Assembly: GCF_038443385.1 (NCBI RefSeq)
Contig: NZ_CP151726.1
Location: 9,238,001 to 9,302,000 of the forward strand
Direction: 5' to 3'
Source: Stieleria varia
GTDB taxonomy: Bacteria; Planctomycetota; Planctomycetia; Pirellulales; Pirellulaceae
Length of the DNA: 64,000 nt
This document shows, one piece after another, positions 45,269 through 55,873 of the stretch. The position numbers were made by a program, and so were the translations under genes. The notes under the pieces were generated by a model. It did no database searches, was not told where the DNA came from, and saw only the letters and a list, made by a program, of their open reading frames with translations. The first letter of the stretch is position 1, and every line of letters begins with the position of its first letter.

Positions 45269-46651
45269 ATGGCATTGAAATCGATTGCCTTGGCAACTTT
45301 GCTGCTCACCCTTTGGTACAGCAATGTTGCATCGGCCAGCGACCGTCCGAACATTCTATTGATCAACATTGACGACATGGGTTGGCGAGATGTCGGATTC
45401 ATGGGAACCGACTTTTACGAAACGCCCCACCTCGATGCGATTGCTTCGGATTCACTCGTCTTTACCAATGCCTACGCCGGGGCGGCCAACTGCGCCCCGT
45501 CACGGGCGTGTTTGCTGTCCGGGCAAACCACACCACGGCATCGCATCTTTAACGTCGGCACCCATCCCCGAGGCAAAGAAAAGAATCGGCTTTGCGAACA
45601 CATCCCTGGCGTGGATGTGTTGGATACAAAAATCGTCACCTGGGCAAAACTCATCCAGGACGCTGGCTATCGCACGGGCACGATCGGCAAGTGGCACCTG
45701 AGTCAGGATCCACGTCCCTATGGATTTGACGTGAATGTGGCAGGCACTCAATCGGGTTCGCCGCCACGTGGCCATTACCCACCCCATCCTGGCGTTGGGC
45801 TGGATGACGCGGCCGAGGACGAGTACCTGACCGATCGACTGACCGACGAGGCGATCAAGTTCATTCGCGAATCCGCTTGCGAGCCTTGGCTTTTGTACCT
45901 GCCGCACTTTGCCGTGCACACGCCCTTGGATGCGAAGCGTGAATTGCTTGCCAAGTACAAGGCAAAATCTCCTGGCAAGCTGCATGACCATGTGGCCATG
46001 GCCACGATGATACAAAGCGTCGATGACGGAATCGGACGATTGCTGACGACGCTCGGCGAGTTGAAAATGCGTGAGAACACTTTGATCGTTTTCACGTCTG
46101 ACAACGGAGGCTACGGGCCGGCGACCGACATGGATCCACTGAAGGGATACAAAGGGACCTACTATGAAGGCGGGATTCGGGTGCCGTTCTTTGTCCACTG
46201 GTCGGGCAAGATCAAGTCCGGTCGCTCGGATGAACCGATCGCGCAGATTGACCTGTATCCGACCTTCTGCGCATTACTCGGAATCAGTCCGCCCGAGGGT
46301 CAACCACTGGATGGTGTGAACCTGTTGCCATTGTGGACCGGCCAAGTTCCAGCGTTGCCGAAGCGGTCATTGTTTTGGCATTTTCCTGCGTATCTGGAAT
46401 CGTACAGGAATTGTGTGGATGAACAACGCGATCCACTCTTTCGAAGTCGCCCGGTCGGCGTCATTCGCCAAGGCGATTGGAAGCTGATGGAGTTCTTTGA
46501 GTCGGGTGATTTGGAACTGTATCACTTGACCGACGACATTGGTGAAACAAGCGATTTATCAGCATCGCATCCCGAGAAACGCGATGAATTGCATGCGGAG
46601 TTGAAAGCCTGGAGGGCTGCGGTTGATGCGCCCGTTCCACGACGGAAATGA
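45269..46651 (+). CDS. Exported sulfatase (Cys-type formylglycine site)
   Basis: The ATG at 45269 gives 460 residues with a signal peptide. NILLINIDDMGWRDVG holds the Asp pair that binds calcium (Asp35/36). The C-A-P-S-R site with Cys75 is the sequence converted to formylglycine, as required for type I sulfatases. Further family elements: GKWHLSQD, VHTPLDAKRELLAKY, VFTSDNGGYGPATD and GGIRVPFFVHW. It probably removes sulfate from algal or host glycans. The maturation enzyme is not encoded in this window. Neighbouring genes do not reveal the glycan. The longer frame starting at 45146 lacks signal-peptide features and is rejected. Confidence 0.93.
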   Translation: MALKSIALATLLLTLWYSNVASASDRPNILLINIDDMGWRDVGFMGTDFYETPHLDAIASDSLVFTNAYAGAANCAPSRACLLSGQTTPRHRIFNVGTHPRGKEKNRLCEHIPGVDVLDTKIVTWAKLIQDAGYRTGTIGKWHLSQDPRPYGFDVNVAGTQSGSPPRGHYPPHPGVGLDDAAEDEYLTDRLTDEAIKFIRESACEPWLLYLPHFAVHTPLDAKRELLAKYKAKSPGKLHDHVAMATMIQSVDDGIGRLLTTLGELKMRENTLIVFTSDNGGYGPATDMDPLKGYKGTYYEGGIRVPFFVHWSGKIKSGRSDEPIAQIDLYPTFCALLGISPPEGQPLDGVNLLPLWTGQVPALPKRSLFWHFPAYLESYRNCVDEQRDPLFRSRPVGVIRQGDWKLMEFFESGDLELYHLTDDIGETSDLSASHPEKRDELHAELKAWRAAVDAPVPRRK

Positions 46652-46943
46652 AGTCCGCGATTTGCATGCGGATCGAACGCGAATCAGTTCACCGGGGAAC
46701 CAACGCGGAGCGATTGATGGATGGTCTTGGTGAACATCCGTTGTACTGAGCGACTGAGTGATCACTATTTTCCCGACAATCCTCCGTCGTCTCAGACTTG
46801 GAGGCATTTTGGGCGGATACACTACGCTACAGCGATCGGGCGACAGCGATCGGGCGACAGCGATCGGCGAGGCACCGATCCGTGTGGATGTCGCCATTGA
46901 TTTGCGTTGATCACCATCAGTCGACCACTATTAGGACGCAGCT
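46652..46943. repeat. Leader region with three 14-bp tandem repeats
   Basis: At 46829-46869 the unit acagcgatcgggcg is repeated three times, the third lacking one g. This falls within the 292 bases before the giant kinase gene. The function is unknown. Tandem binding sites for a regulator are possible. Confidence 0.7.
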
Positions 46944-49900
46944 ATGCCGGAGGAGGATGAGCTGGGGGAAACCGAGTTCGGCACCCAATCGCGGCCAACC
47001 GAACTTGGGTCAGAGCAGGACAGAGTCACCTTATCAGGGGTGCCCGAACTGAATGCGACGATGATCCACGGTTTCGAGCCAGAGACAACGGACGGCGAAA
47101 GCAAGAGCATTTCGACTGCTGAAGTGAAGGCACGTTATGAATTGCAAGGAGAGATCGCTCGCGGAGGAATGGGCGCGGTGATGCGCGGACGCGACACCTT
47201 GCTGGGTCGCGATCTGGCGATCAAAGTCTTGCTCGAATCGCATCGGAATAACGAACAAGTCGTTCAGCGATTCATCGAAGAGGCTCAGATCAACGGCCAG
47301 CTTCAACACCCGGGAATCGTACCGATTCACGAATTGGGCCAGCTCGCCGATCAACGTCCGTTCTTTGCAATGAAGCTGGTGAAGGGACTTACACTGAGCG
47401 AGCTGTTGCGACAACGAAAATCAATGGAGGAAGACCGCGGTCGTTTGATCGGGATCTTTGAACAGGTATGCCAAACCGTAGCATTTGCTCACAGTCGCGG
47501 GGTGATACACCGTGACCTGAAACCATCCAATGTCATGGTCGGAGCTTTTGGCGAAGTGCAGGTCATGGATTGGGGATTGGCCAAGGTGCTTGATGCCGAA
47601 CCAAGATCCTCGACTCCTCAGACCAGCATGCCGACGGAAGCAAGTGAGATCAGGACGATTCGCAGTTCGGGTAGCAAGACGCCAACAAACTCGGAATCAC
47701 ACACTCGCGTCGGTTCGGTCATCGGCACTCCCGCCTACATGCCGCCGGAGCAAGCGATGGGGGATGTCGATCAGCTTGACGAACGAGCCGACGTGTTTGG
47801 TCTTGGCGCGATCCTTTCAGTGATCTTGACGGGCAAGCCGCCCTACGTAGCCGATACGGCCACCGATCTCGTGGAGATGGCCGCCAGGGGAAAGCTTGAC
47901 GATGCCTTCGCGCGGCTGGATGCATCGGGAGCGGAACCGGAGTTGGTTGACTTGGCAAAGCGTTGTCTGTCGGCAGACGTCAGTGATCGTCCCAGGGATG
48001 CTTCCGCGGTCGCGGGGGAAGTATCCGGATATTTGGAATCGGTGGCTCAACGATTGCGGCAGGCCGAGCTGGATCGACTGGCATCCGAAACTCAAGCAAT
48101 CGAAGAACGCAAACGCCGTCGTGTCGTGCTCGCGTTGGTTGCATCGATCGTATTGCTGGCGACGCTCGCGGGCGGTGGATGGATTTATGTCCAAGAACAG
48201 CAAACGCGGCTTGCTAAAACGACGGCAGCAGCGGCCTTGAAAGAAACGGCTCAGCAGAAAGAACTCACCCAGCTCGAAGCAACTGCCAAACGGGCGGCCA
48301 TCGAAGCTCGAAATCTCGAGGCAAATCTTCGCCAGGAAGCCGTCGATGCACGTCGCAAGGTCGAGCTCACGTTGGCTGATGTCTACACCTCGCGTGGACT
48401 ACAGGCAGCAGACGATGGCGACCCCGCAATGGCTTCTATGTGGTTCACCTCCGCCGCGTCGCAGGCTCAGTCCGATCCTGATCGAAAGCTCCAAAATCAC
48501 ATGCGGGCCCGGAACTGGTCGCGTGAAGCGATCCAGCCCATCGCAGCGTTGAATGTGGACTGGCCGGCCGAAGCTCTGCATTTTCAACCCGGCGGGTCAC
48601 TCTTGTTGGTCCGACAAGGAAACAACTACTGCCTGTGGGATTGGCAGGATGACGTGCTGTTGCCATGGCTCACTGGAAAAGAAGGCGTTGTCGCGGCATG
48701 CTGGCATCCCGACGGCTCCTCGTTGGCGATCGCGGTGCCCGGCGGCGACGTCGAGATTCGACGAGTTCCTGATGGCCAGGTGGTGCAGAAAGTCAGCTAT
48801 CCGGGAGCTGTCCTGCTCTTGGCGTACAACCGCGATGGCAGCGAGCTGGCAATCGCCAGCGACACGGTGCGAATCTGGCAAGCAGGCTCGCAACAGTTTC
48901 ACCCACAATCGTGGGCTCATCCTCAACGAGTACATTCGATGTTCTTTGATGATGACACCAAGCGGTTGTTTACGACCGATGTCGATCATCAAGTTCGTGT
49001 GTATGCGATCGACGACGCAGGGAAATCAAGCCCGCTGTTTGCGCCGGTCCTGCATGATTCCAACCGCTACCCAACGGCTCCCGCATTGGTCGACGGAGGT
49101 CGTGGATTCATTTCCATCACAGGTCCGAAGGAGTTGACATGGTGGGATAGCGCCACGGGGCAGGCCGTTCGCAAACTGAATACTACGCCGACGTGGGGCT
49201 TGTCGCACGTCGTCGTAAACCCTCAGGGCGATCGCTTTGCGGTTGGCGGTTATTACGGGCCAGACATCTGGGACATCAATGATTTGGACGCAAAACCGAT
49301 CCATTTGGATCACGTCAATTATGTCGACCACATTGTCTTTAGCTCCGATGGCAGTTTGATGATGTCTGCAAGCTGGGACACGGCGGCCCAGTTGTGGTCG
49401 GCCGAGGATGGACGTCCGATAGGGAACCGCTTGAATCATCAGGTCGGGGCACACCGTGTTGCGATCTCTGACGACAACACCTTGCTCGCTACCAGTCAAG
49501 ACAACCGACTGGTCCGTGTGTGGCAACGTCCCTCGAACAGCGTTCGCATGCAACATATTGAACAGTGGGGCGAACGACCGCGAATCAGTTTCGATGGCAA
49601 ACTGGCAACACCGGGCCTATTGCATGAGTCCACGCTCGCAAGCCCTCAGATGAGACCTACCGTTGCTGTGGTCCGCACCGACAGTGGAAAAGCAGCCGGG
49701 CCGGAGATCGATCCGCCGGGACTCGTTCTCGATTCATGCATTTGCAGCGACAACGAAAGCGTCGCCGTGGTCTCGCAGGATCAGGGCACTGGATGGCTTT
49801 CGATTTGGAACGTTGAATCGGGCCAGACGAGTTTCGACCCGATCCGACTGCCAGGTATCGCGGTGAGCGTTTCGGCACGGCCTGGCGACGCAGAATTGGC

Positions 49901-52187
49901 TGTCGTCATTGCAGGTGGACGATTGATCGTTGTCGACGCAGCCACGGGCGTGACTCATTTTGAACGAAATGAATCAAGCTTGCAATCGCCGGGACACTAT
50001 CGTGAGCGAGCAGACTACTCTCCCGATGGCACTCGCTTGGTGCAGCTCTTGGCGGACGATCGGATCGAAGTCATGGATGCCGACACGGGGCAGCCGCTAT
50101 TCGATCCGATTTCACCGCTGCTGGATGGACAATCGCCTTGCCGAACCATAGCGTTCTCTGCCGACAGCAAAATGCTGGCCACCGGCAGCAACGGAGCAGC
50201 CCGGCTCTGGAGTCTTTCCGATGGCAGCGAGCTGTGTCAGCCCCTGAAGCACTTAACAGACTGGTCCGGCATGTGTGGGGTCTGTTTCAGCCTGGACGGA
50301 AAGTACCTGCTGACCGCCAACACCGATCGACGAGCACGCGTGTGGAATTGGCGTACGGGAAAACTGGTTTGCCCACCGCTCAAACACAAAGACATGGTCT
50401 ACAGCGTTGCAATCACTCCTGACGGAAAATACGCGGTCACCGGTGCTCGTGGCGAAGACAGCGGGCCCCATGTTTGGGAGTTGACGACGGGCCGACGAAT
50501 CGCCCCCTCCCCGATCTCTCGAACCGATGACGCCGTTCATGCCGCTCGCTATGTGACTCTCACGCCGGACGGTCGCCGTTTGATCGCCAGCACGGGACAG
50601 TCTTATTCGCTGACCGTGATCGATCTGGAGGCTCTGGTCAAACCGCCAGACACGCCGGTTGATACGTTTCGATTGCTCGCCGAAGTCACCACCTCGCTTG
50701 CAATCGAAAATGGAGACATAGACACACTGAACATCGATAAATGGCACCAGCGATGGTCGCAACTGCGCGAAAGCAAGCTACGCTACGGGCACTGGGAACC
50801 CATCGATTTGATCCGGCAACGCCGCAGCCTCGCCGGAAAGATGACGGCTCGGGGAGAAGTTCAGTCCGCATTGGCTCATCTGAGAGGCGCCTTGGATTCG
50901 TTGAATGAAACCGACCTGCCACCAACCGAACGTGCGCTGCTCACAGCAGAGATCGGCATCGAACAAACACGGTTGATGAGGATGCAGAATGATCGCGAAG
51001 CCGCCGAATCGGTCTTGCAGACCAATCGAAAAGAGCTAGAAAAGATACTGATCGCTGAGCCAAGTCACGATGAATTGTCTGATGTCCTTGCGACTTTGAT
51101 TTTCGAAAACGCGACACCGGGACAGCAGGATGCGACGGTTTTTGCCAATATGCAGACGGCATTGAGTCAAGCCAACGTCCAGGGCAAAGCAAGACTCGGT
51201 GCCGCGTACTTGATGATCGGTGAACACGAGAAAGCGATCCACATACTTTCGACAGACAATTCCAGAACCGGCACGGGTGATTGCGAGCAACTGTTGCTGC
51301 TATCGCTTGCGCAGAATGAAGCGAAGCAGGTGGAATCAGCCGAGCAAACCTATGATCGCGGAATCGCTTTGGCAAAAGAGCGTCCGCTGGATCCATCCCG
51401 TCGACGATTGCTCGCGCTAGCGATGAGCGAGGTGGGAAAACTGTCGTCGGAGAACATTCATGCGACCCTACTCGACTGGTTTGTTGATCGTGCCATCATT
51501 CCATACAATGAGGCCATTCAACGTAATCCAAACTCTGCTGGAGCGTACTTCAGTCGTGGTCAATGGTACGCGGCACACAGTCAATGGGAAAAAGCAGTGT
51601 TGGATCTGGTGGAAACGATACGGCTCAATCCCCGTGACGTTTTTACCATGTATCAAATCACTTCTCTGTACGCCAACCGAGATGATCTTTCCACATATCA
51701 TCAACATTGCAAGTCAATCCTCGACCAGTGGAGTGAGATCCCAAACGTTATCCTCGCCGATCGAGCCTGCTTGGCTTGCTTGATCCATCCTGATGCTGTC
51801 GACGACAAGAGCCGCATCGACAAGCTGATGGAACTCGTCCGGAAAGAAGCCCCGACGCATCAATACGGAAACTGGTTCTATCGGGGTATCGGTTTGCACC
51901 ATTACCGCAACGGCGAATATGAGCAAGCGATCACCGCCTGCGAAACCAGTCGCCGCCTGAATCAAGAACAAAACATTGCCGTACTCAATGCGGCCAATCA
52001 CGCGATCGAAGCGATGGCTCATTACAAACTCGGGAACCTTGAAAAGGCAACACAATCGATGGCCGCTGTCAAAACAGAACTTGGCGAAAATTTGGTCTTC
52101 CCCGGCATCACTCCCCTGACCAATTTCTGGCACGACTGGTTGACCGCCCGTCTCCTCTATCGTGAAGCCATGAAATCAAATCGCTAA
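46944..52187 (+). CDS. Giant Ser/Thr protein kinase with WD40 and TPR domains
   Basis: The 1747-residue protein has a kinase domain at about 65-365: glycine loop IARGGMGAVM, Lys94, HRDLKPSN from His189, DWG replacing DFG near 208, and APE-like MPPEQAM. A predicted membrane helix (VVLALVASIVLLATLAGGGW) near 395 is followed by a coiled coil rich in Ala/Glu/Arg. WD40-like repeats run to about 1250, ending in blades such as CFSLDGKYLLTANTDRRARVWNW, and TPR-like helices make up the rest. Planctomycetes have many such membrane kinases of the PknB/Hanks type. Sensing by the propeller outside and signalling by the kinase inside is the usual inference. Confidence 0.92.
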   Translation: MPEEDELGETEFGTQSRPTELGSEQDRVTLSGVPELNATMIHGFEPETTDGESKSISTAEVKARYELQGEIARGGMGAVMRGRDTLLGRDLAIKVLLESHRNNEQVVQRFIEEAQINGQLQHPGIVPIHELGQLADQRPFFAMKLVKGLTLSELLRQRKSMEEDRGRLIGIFEQVCQTVAFAHSRGVIHRDLKPSNVMVGAFGEVQVMDWGLAKVLDAEPRSSTPQTSMPTEASEIRTIRSSGSKTPTNSESHTRVGSVIGTPAYMPPEQAMGDVDQLDERADVFGLGAILSVILTGKPPYVADTATDLVEMAARGKLDDAFARLDASGAEPELVDLAKRCLSADVSDRPRDASAVAGEVSGYLESVAQRLRQAELDRLASETQAIEERKRRRVVLALVASIVLLATLAGGGWIYVQEQQTRLAKTTAAAALKETAQQKELTQLEATAKRAAIEARNLEANLRQEAVDARRKVELTLADVYTSRGLQAADDGDPAMASMWFTSAASQAQSDPDRKLQNHMRARNWSREAIQPIAALNVDWPAEALHFQPGGSLLLVRQGNNYCLWDWQDDVLLPWLTGKEGVVAACWHPDGSSLAIAVPGGDVEIRRVPDGQVVQKVSYPGAVLLLAYNRDGSELAIASDTVRIWQAGSQQFHPQSWAHPQRVHSMFFDDDTKRLFTTDVDHQVRVYAIDDAGKSSPLFAPVLHDSNRYPTAPALVDGGRGFISITGPKELTWWDSATGQAVRKLNTTPTWGLSHVVVNPQGDRFAVGGYYGPDIWDINDLDAKPIHLDHVNYVDHIVFSSDGSLMMSASWDTAAQLWSAEDGRPIGNRLNHQVGAHRVAISDDNTLLATSQDNRLVRVWQRPSNSVRMQHIEQWGERPRISFDGKLATPGLLHESTLASPQMRPTVAVVRTDSGKAAGPEIDPPGLVLDSCICSDNESVAVVSQDQGTGWLSIWNVESGQTSFDPIRLPGIAVSVSARPGDAELAVVIAGGRLIVVDAATGVTHFERNESSLQSPGHYRERADYSPDGTRLVQLLADDRIEVMDADTGQPLFDPISPLLDGQSPCRTIAFSADSKMLATGSNGAARLWSLSDGSELCQPLKHLTDWSGMCGVCFSLDGKYLLTANTDRRARVWNWRTGKLVCPPLKHKDMVYSVAITPDGKYAVTGARGEDSGPHVWELTTGRRIAPSPISRTDDAVHAARYVTLTPDGRRLIASTGQSYSLTVIDLEALVKPPDTPVDTFRLLAEVTTSLAIENGDIDTLNIDKWHQRWSQLRESKLRYGHWEPIDLIRQRRSLAGKMTARGEVQSALAHLRGALDSLNETDLPPTERALLTAEIGIEQTRLMRMQNDREAAESVLQTNRKELEKILIAEPSHDELSDVLATLIFENATPGQQDATVFANMQTALSQANVQGKARLGAAYLMIGEHEKAIHILSTDNSRTGTGDCEQLLLLSLAQNEAKQVESAEQTYDRGIALAKERPLDPSRRRLLALAMSEVGKLSSENIHATLLDWFVDRAIIPYNEAIQRNPNSAGAYFSRGQWYAAHSQWEKAVLDLVETIRLNPRDVFTMYQITSLYANRDDLSTYHQHCKSILDQWSEIPNVILADRACLACLIHPDAVDDKSRIDKLMELVRKEAPTHQYGNWFYRGIGLHHYRNGEYEQAITACETSRRLNQEQNIAVLNAANHAIEAMAHYKLGNLEKATQSMAAVKTELGENLVFPGITPLTNFWHDWLTARLLYREAMKSNR

Positions 52188-52211
52188 ACCCGGATAATAA
52201 CGCATCTCTCC

Positions 52212-53618
52212 ATGGCCATACAAAACCATCAACCGATTGTTCGATCTGCAACCACCCTCACGTTTGCATTCAGCCTCATCACCAGCCTGCTGCCGAATTT
52301 TTCCGCTAGTCTCTGTGCCCAGGCCGTCGCCCCCGAATCAGTACTGGGTGACACCACCATGCCGCCCCCTGACGACGTGTCACAGCGTTTCCCCTATGGA
52401 ATCACGGGCAAGACCCCACCTGCACTGACCAAGGTCAACCATGCTGGACAGGAACCCTACCACAAGCACCGCATCAACCTAAGAGTGTTTCAAGGTTGTC
52501 CGCAGGTGGAGATCTCCGACGGAGGCCGGCTCTGGGCAACGTGGTTCGGATCCAACACCCAAACCGAACGGGCGCCGTTTCACCAAGGACAATTTTCGGT
52601 GATCTCGACGTCTGGCGATGGCGGCAAGACTTGGAAGGAAGTCTTTGTCTTTGACCCGAGTGATCTCCTCGGCGGTGGAGCATCCGATCCGATGCTTTGG
52701 AAAGATCCCACAGGCAACATTCGCTTCATCGGGCTTCGGAATATCGATTTCAAGGGCAAAGACGACTTTGCCACCTCGGCATGGGAGTTCACGATGCTGG
52801 ATCCTGAGAAAGAACACACTCGTTGGTCACCGCCACGCCTGCTGGGAAACAAGAACATCTCTGTCATGAAGCCACTGATTTTTCCTGACAAGACGATTTT
52901 GCGATCGATGGACGATTTCAAGTTGGTCGGCAAGAAGGACAAGGTGCGGATTCGCTTCTTGAAGGAGGACGTTGATGGCAAACCTCTGTTTGTTTCGGAG
53001 CTTCCCATCGACAACGATGCGGGATTCGCAGAACAAATGCCCATCATCAGAAAAGATGGCAGCCTCTTCACTTTCTACCGCGCCAGGAACGGACAAAAGT
53101 TTGCAGAGTCGTTTGATGGTGGCAGGACTTGGCAGTTAGGCGGGTACTACCCGATGCAGTTCTCAATCAATACCAAGTGCATCCTGAAAACGCTGCCCTC
53201 AGGAAGAGTCCTGCTGGTCGCAAACGATGTGCAAATGGATTCGAAAAACGGCGGCAAGCGTTACTTCTACACCGACGATCTCGGAAAAGAAAACGAGCTG
53301 AAGAAAAACAAGACCGCGCGCACACGCATGACGGCCTACCTCAGTGAAGACGACGGAAAAACGTTCCCCCATCGGATGCTTTTGTGTGACGATGGCCAAA
53401 TCAGTTACCCTTCGGCAACGCTCGGCAAAGACGGTGCCATTTACATCGTCTATGATCAAGGACGCGGAGAGATCGGTCAGCACACAATCTTTCTGTCCAA
53501 GATCACGGAAGCCGACGTATTGGCGGGCAAACGAGTTGATGACGACAGCTTCTTGAACAACATCGTCAGCCGTCCCAGCGACCATGGCGGCGGACGCCGC
53601 GAGGGCGACACGCTATAA
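52212..53618 (+). CDS. Secreted sialidase-fold (BNR/Asp-box) protein
   Basis: The 468-residue protein has a signal peptide (FSLITSLLPNFSASLCAQ) and at least three Asp-box motifs of the S-x-D-x-G-x-x-W type: SGDGGKTWKE, SFDGGRTWQLGG and SEDDGKTFPHR. These identify a six-blade propeller as in sialidases and related exo-glycosidases. Whether the sialidase catalytic triad (Arg, Tyr, Glu) is complete cannot be judged here. An early FQGCPQVEISDGGRLWATWFG segment fits the first blade, as in sialidase-like hydrolases acting on other glycans. It lies 24 bases after the giant kinase gene and may share its transcript. Confidence 0.8.
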   Translation: MAIQNHQPIVRSATTLTFAFSLITSLLPNFSASLCAQAVAPESVLGDTTMPPPDDVSQRFPYGITGKTPPALTKVNHAGQEPYHKHRINLRVFQGCPQVEISDGGRLWATWFGSNTQTERAPFHQGQFSVISTSGDGGKTWKEVFVFDPSDLLGGGASDPMLWKDPTGNIRFIGLRNIDFKGKDDFATSAWEFTMLDPEKEHTRWSPPRLLGNKNISVMKPLIFPDKTILRSMDDFKLVGKKDKVRIRFLKEDVDGKPLFVSELPIDNDAGFAEQMPIIRKDGSLFTFYRARNGQKFAESFDGGRTWQLGGYYPMQFSINTKCILKTLPSGRVLLVANDVQMDSKNGGKRYFYTDDLGKENELKKNKTARTRMTAYLSEDDGKTFPHRMLLCDDGQISYPSATLGKDGAIYIVYDQGRGEIGQHTIFLSKITEADVLAGKRVDDDSFLNNIVSRPSDHGGGRREGDTL

Positions 53619-53779
53619 GAGCGGCTGATGCTGAGCCGGTATTCACCTGCGTTGTCTCTCCACGCACCGCAACCCGATTTGCTGATGACTTTTCTTGGGG
53701 GATTGAATAACCCCAGGTAAGATTCGATTGTCGCGTTCGAACGAATCCGCACGTCAATCACGAAAAGTGGGCCAGTGAA
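53619..53779. other. Short intergenic region
   Basis: 161 bases without a recognisable gene. They presumably contain the promoter for the oxidoreductase. Nothing distinctive was seen. Confidence 0.5.
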
Positions 53780-55450
53780 ATGCCATTTCAGAATAACTAT
53801 CAGAATTTGGTTGCCGAACAATCGCAGGCCCACACTCGCTTGATTCGAAATTACGACGGTTCCAATAAAGATTTTGATGTGATCATCATCGGATCTGGAA
53901 TCGGCGGTGGCATTCTTGCCGACGATCTGGCTGACCGTTTGGGCAGTACACATCGGATTTTGGTTGTTGATGCCGGTTCCTTCATTTATCCGACGCACGT
54001 TTACAACATCAGCCGTGTCCCCAATTCTTCCGTGGCTCGGCATTTCGGCGTCGACAATTTTTTTCAGAACTCGAGCGACTTGATTTTCATCGGCGAGAAG
54101 CCGCAGCTTGCCTTCGGTGGACGGTCCGTCTTTTGGTCGGGCTTGATCCCGCAAGCTCAGGATTGGGAGTTGGAGTTTTTTCCACCGTCGATTCGGGCTG
54201 ATCTGAAGTCCAAGTTTTTGAGCCTGGCGGGCAAGTCGATGAACGAGTCAATCTCGTTGGGCGAAAAGGCGGCTGCGATTGTGGAGCATTTTCAGAACAG
54301 TAATTTGAACAATGATTTTGAGATTCAAGAAACACCGCGTGCCGTTCATCAACCTTACCTCAATGCGGATGGTACGCCTCGTGGAGAATGGTTCACGGAG
54401 CCGACGGGCGTTTTTAATACGGCCGAGTTGCTGATCAATCAAGTCGGCCTCACTCCGGGGGCCGATCAGAATGGAAACGGTTTATTCATCAAGCTCAATA
54501 GCTTCGCCGAATCAGTGAACAATGTTCCGTTCGGATGGCATGAGGTCAAAACGACGAGCACCATCAACGGTGAGCAGCAAAGTTTTTATGCTCCCAAGGT
54601 CGTGATCGCTGCCGGTTCGACAGAAAGTCCTAAATTGATCAATCGATCATCTGTGTATCAGCGGTTACCAGACGAAGTGAAGCAGCTTGTCGGTTTTGGA
54701 CTGACCGATCATCCCGTCAGCGGAGAATCGCAAGCGTTTGTCTCGTCGCTGGGCGACGCCCCTCGCGTTGACCTTAGCCGCCGAGATCACGCGAAGATTA
54801 TCTTTTATTCACGAGGTGAACTGGATGCAAACGGTCACGTGAAGTTCCCCTTCAACATCGAAATGAATGTAAATCACGAGTACTGGCACTTGCGAAACAA
54901 TGATCCGTCGGCCGAACGCGTATCGGACGACAGAAGCAAAACACGAGTGGACATCAAGTTCAGCTTCGCAAATTGTCTGGACGATGCGAACGGGATTTTT
55001 TCACACGCCAACGACGGGTATCAACCCGAGATTCGCTTCAAGCGGTTTTCCGCACTCAATGATTTGTTGCAGTCTCGTTTTGTCGCGGTCGCGGGCTGGA
55101 TGAAAACGAAAGGTGAGTTCTTTGGCTTACTCAACGGGACACGCGATCGAGTGTTTGCCGAGTTCAATGACGTTGACTTCATCACAGGCGAGTATGGGGA
55201 GGGACCTGGGAAACAGTGGCCCTTTGGCTGGGGAACGGTGCACCATGCTTGCGGTACATTGCGGATGCCTTGGAAGGAAAACCGAAACGCAGGCTTCAAC
55301 AATGAATCCGTTGTCGACGAGAATCTCGAGTTGCGGCATGACAGCGGGGTCTATGTTTGCGACATGTCGGTCTTGCCGATCAGCACAGCAGCGAATCCGG
55401 TGCGAACCTTGGCCGGTTTGGCTCACCGCTTGTCAGAGCACCTCGGCTAG
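53780..55450 (+). CDS. GMC-type FAD oxidoreductase
   Basis: The 556-residue protein has the FAD Rossmann motif IIIGSGIGGGILADDL (G38xG40xxG43) and the substrate-domain block KPQLAFGGRSVFWSGLIPQ. The C-terminal signature HHACGTLRMP and VCDMSVLPISTAANPVRTLAGLAHRL is typical of glucose-methanol-choline oxidoreductases. Substrates could be alcohols or sugars. The electron acceptor is not clear, but nearby cytochrome-type proteins are possible acceptors. No signal peptide is evident, so it may be cytoplasmic or exported with a partner. The 3' end is followed by a cluster of hairpins. Confidence 0.88.
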   Translation: MPFQNNYQNLVAEQSQAHTRLIRNYDGSNKDFDVIIIGSGIGGGILADDLADRLGSTHRILVVDAGSFIYPTHVYNISRVPNSSVARHFGVDNFFQNSSDLIFIGEKPQLAFGGRSVFWSGLIPQAQDWELEFFPPSIRADLKSKFLSLAGKSMNESISLGEKAAAIVEHFQNSNLNNDFEIQETPRAVHQPYLNADGTPRGEWFTEPTGVFNTAELLINQVGLTPGADQNGNGLFIKLNSFAESVNNVPFGWHEVKTTSTINGEQQSFYAPKVVIAAGSTESPKLINRSSVYQRLPDEVKQLVGFGLTDHPVSGESQAFVSSLGDAPRVDLSRRDHAKIIFYSRGELDANGHVKFPFNIEMNVNHEYWHLRNNDPSAERVSDDRSKTRVDIKFSFANCLDDANGIFSHANDGYQPEIRFKRFSALNDLLQSRFVAVAGWMKTKGEFFGLLNGTRDRVFAEFNDVDFITGEYGEGPGKQWPFGWGTVHHACGTLRMPWKENRNAGFNNESVVDENLELRHDSGVYVCDMSVLPISTAANPVRTLAGLAHRLSEHLG

Positions 55451-55873
55451 CAGTGTCATCGTCGATGGTTTGAGGAGTGAGTTTGCAGTGAGGGGAATTC
55501 TGGGGAACGTGAAAAGAATTGTTGCTGCATATGACCGTGAAGCGGTCTCAGACGGTAGCCGGCGATAGAGCGCAGCGATCATCGCCGGTTCATTCGGTCT
55601 GACGAGAACCGACCCCGGAGGCGGTCGTAGCCCCGATTCCGAGAAGTCTGCGACACCCTTCGGGGTCGATTCAACATGGGTGTTGCATACCACGGGTGCG
55701 CCTTCGGCGACCCGTGGCTACCTTCTGCGATCCCTCGCGGGATCCGATTTCGCTTTCCCGACTCAGTCCCCATACAGATGGATAATCAAAGACGTCAGCA
55801 ATAAACTTCACGTCCCGCGAATCTCACTACCCAGTGCGTAGTGACTGAAGCATTGTTCGCCTGCGATGACGGT
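55451..55873. repeat. Hairpin-rich region between convergent genes
   Basis: This 423-bp gap lies between the convergent oxidoreductase and DUF1501 genes. Five inverted repeats follow each other at 55559-55588, 55610-55627, 55651-55668, 55690-55717 and 55729-55744. Two have a UUCG-type loop (ccc-ttcg-ggg and gcc-ttcg-gc). They could act as bidirectional transcript ends. Confidence 0.75.

Noticed and set aside
46829..46869. Origin-type iterons suggested by three 14-bp tandem repeats
   Set aside because: Only three copies, no DnaA-box cluster, no replication gene nearby.
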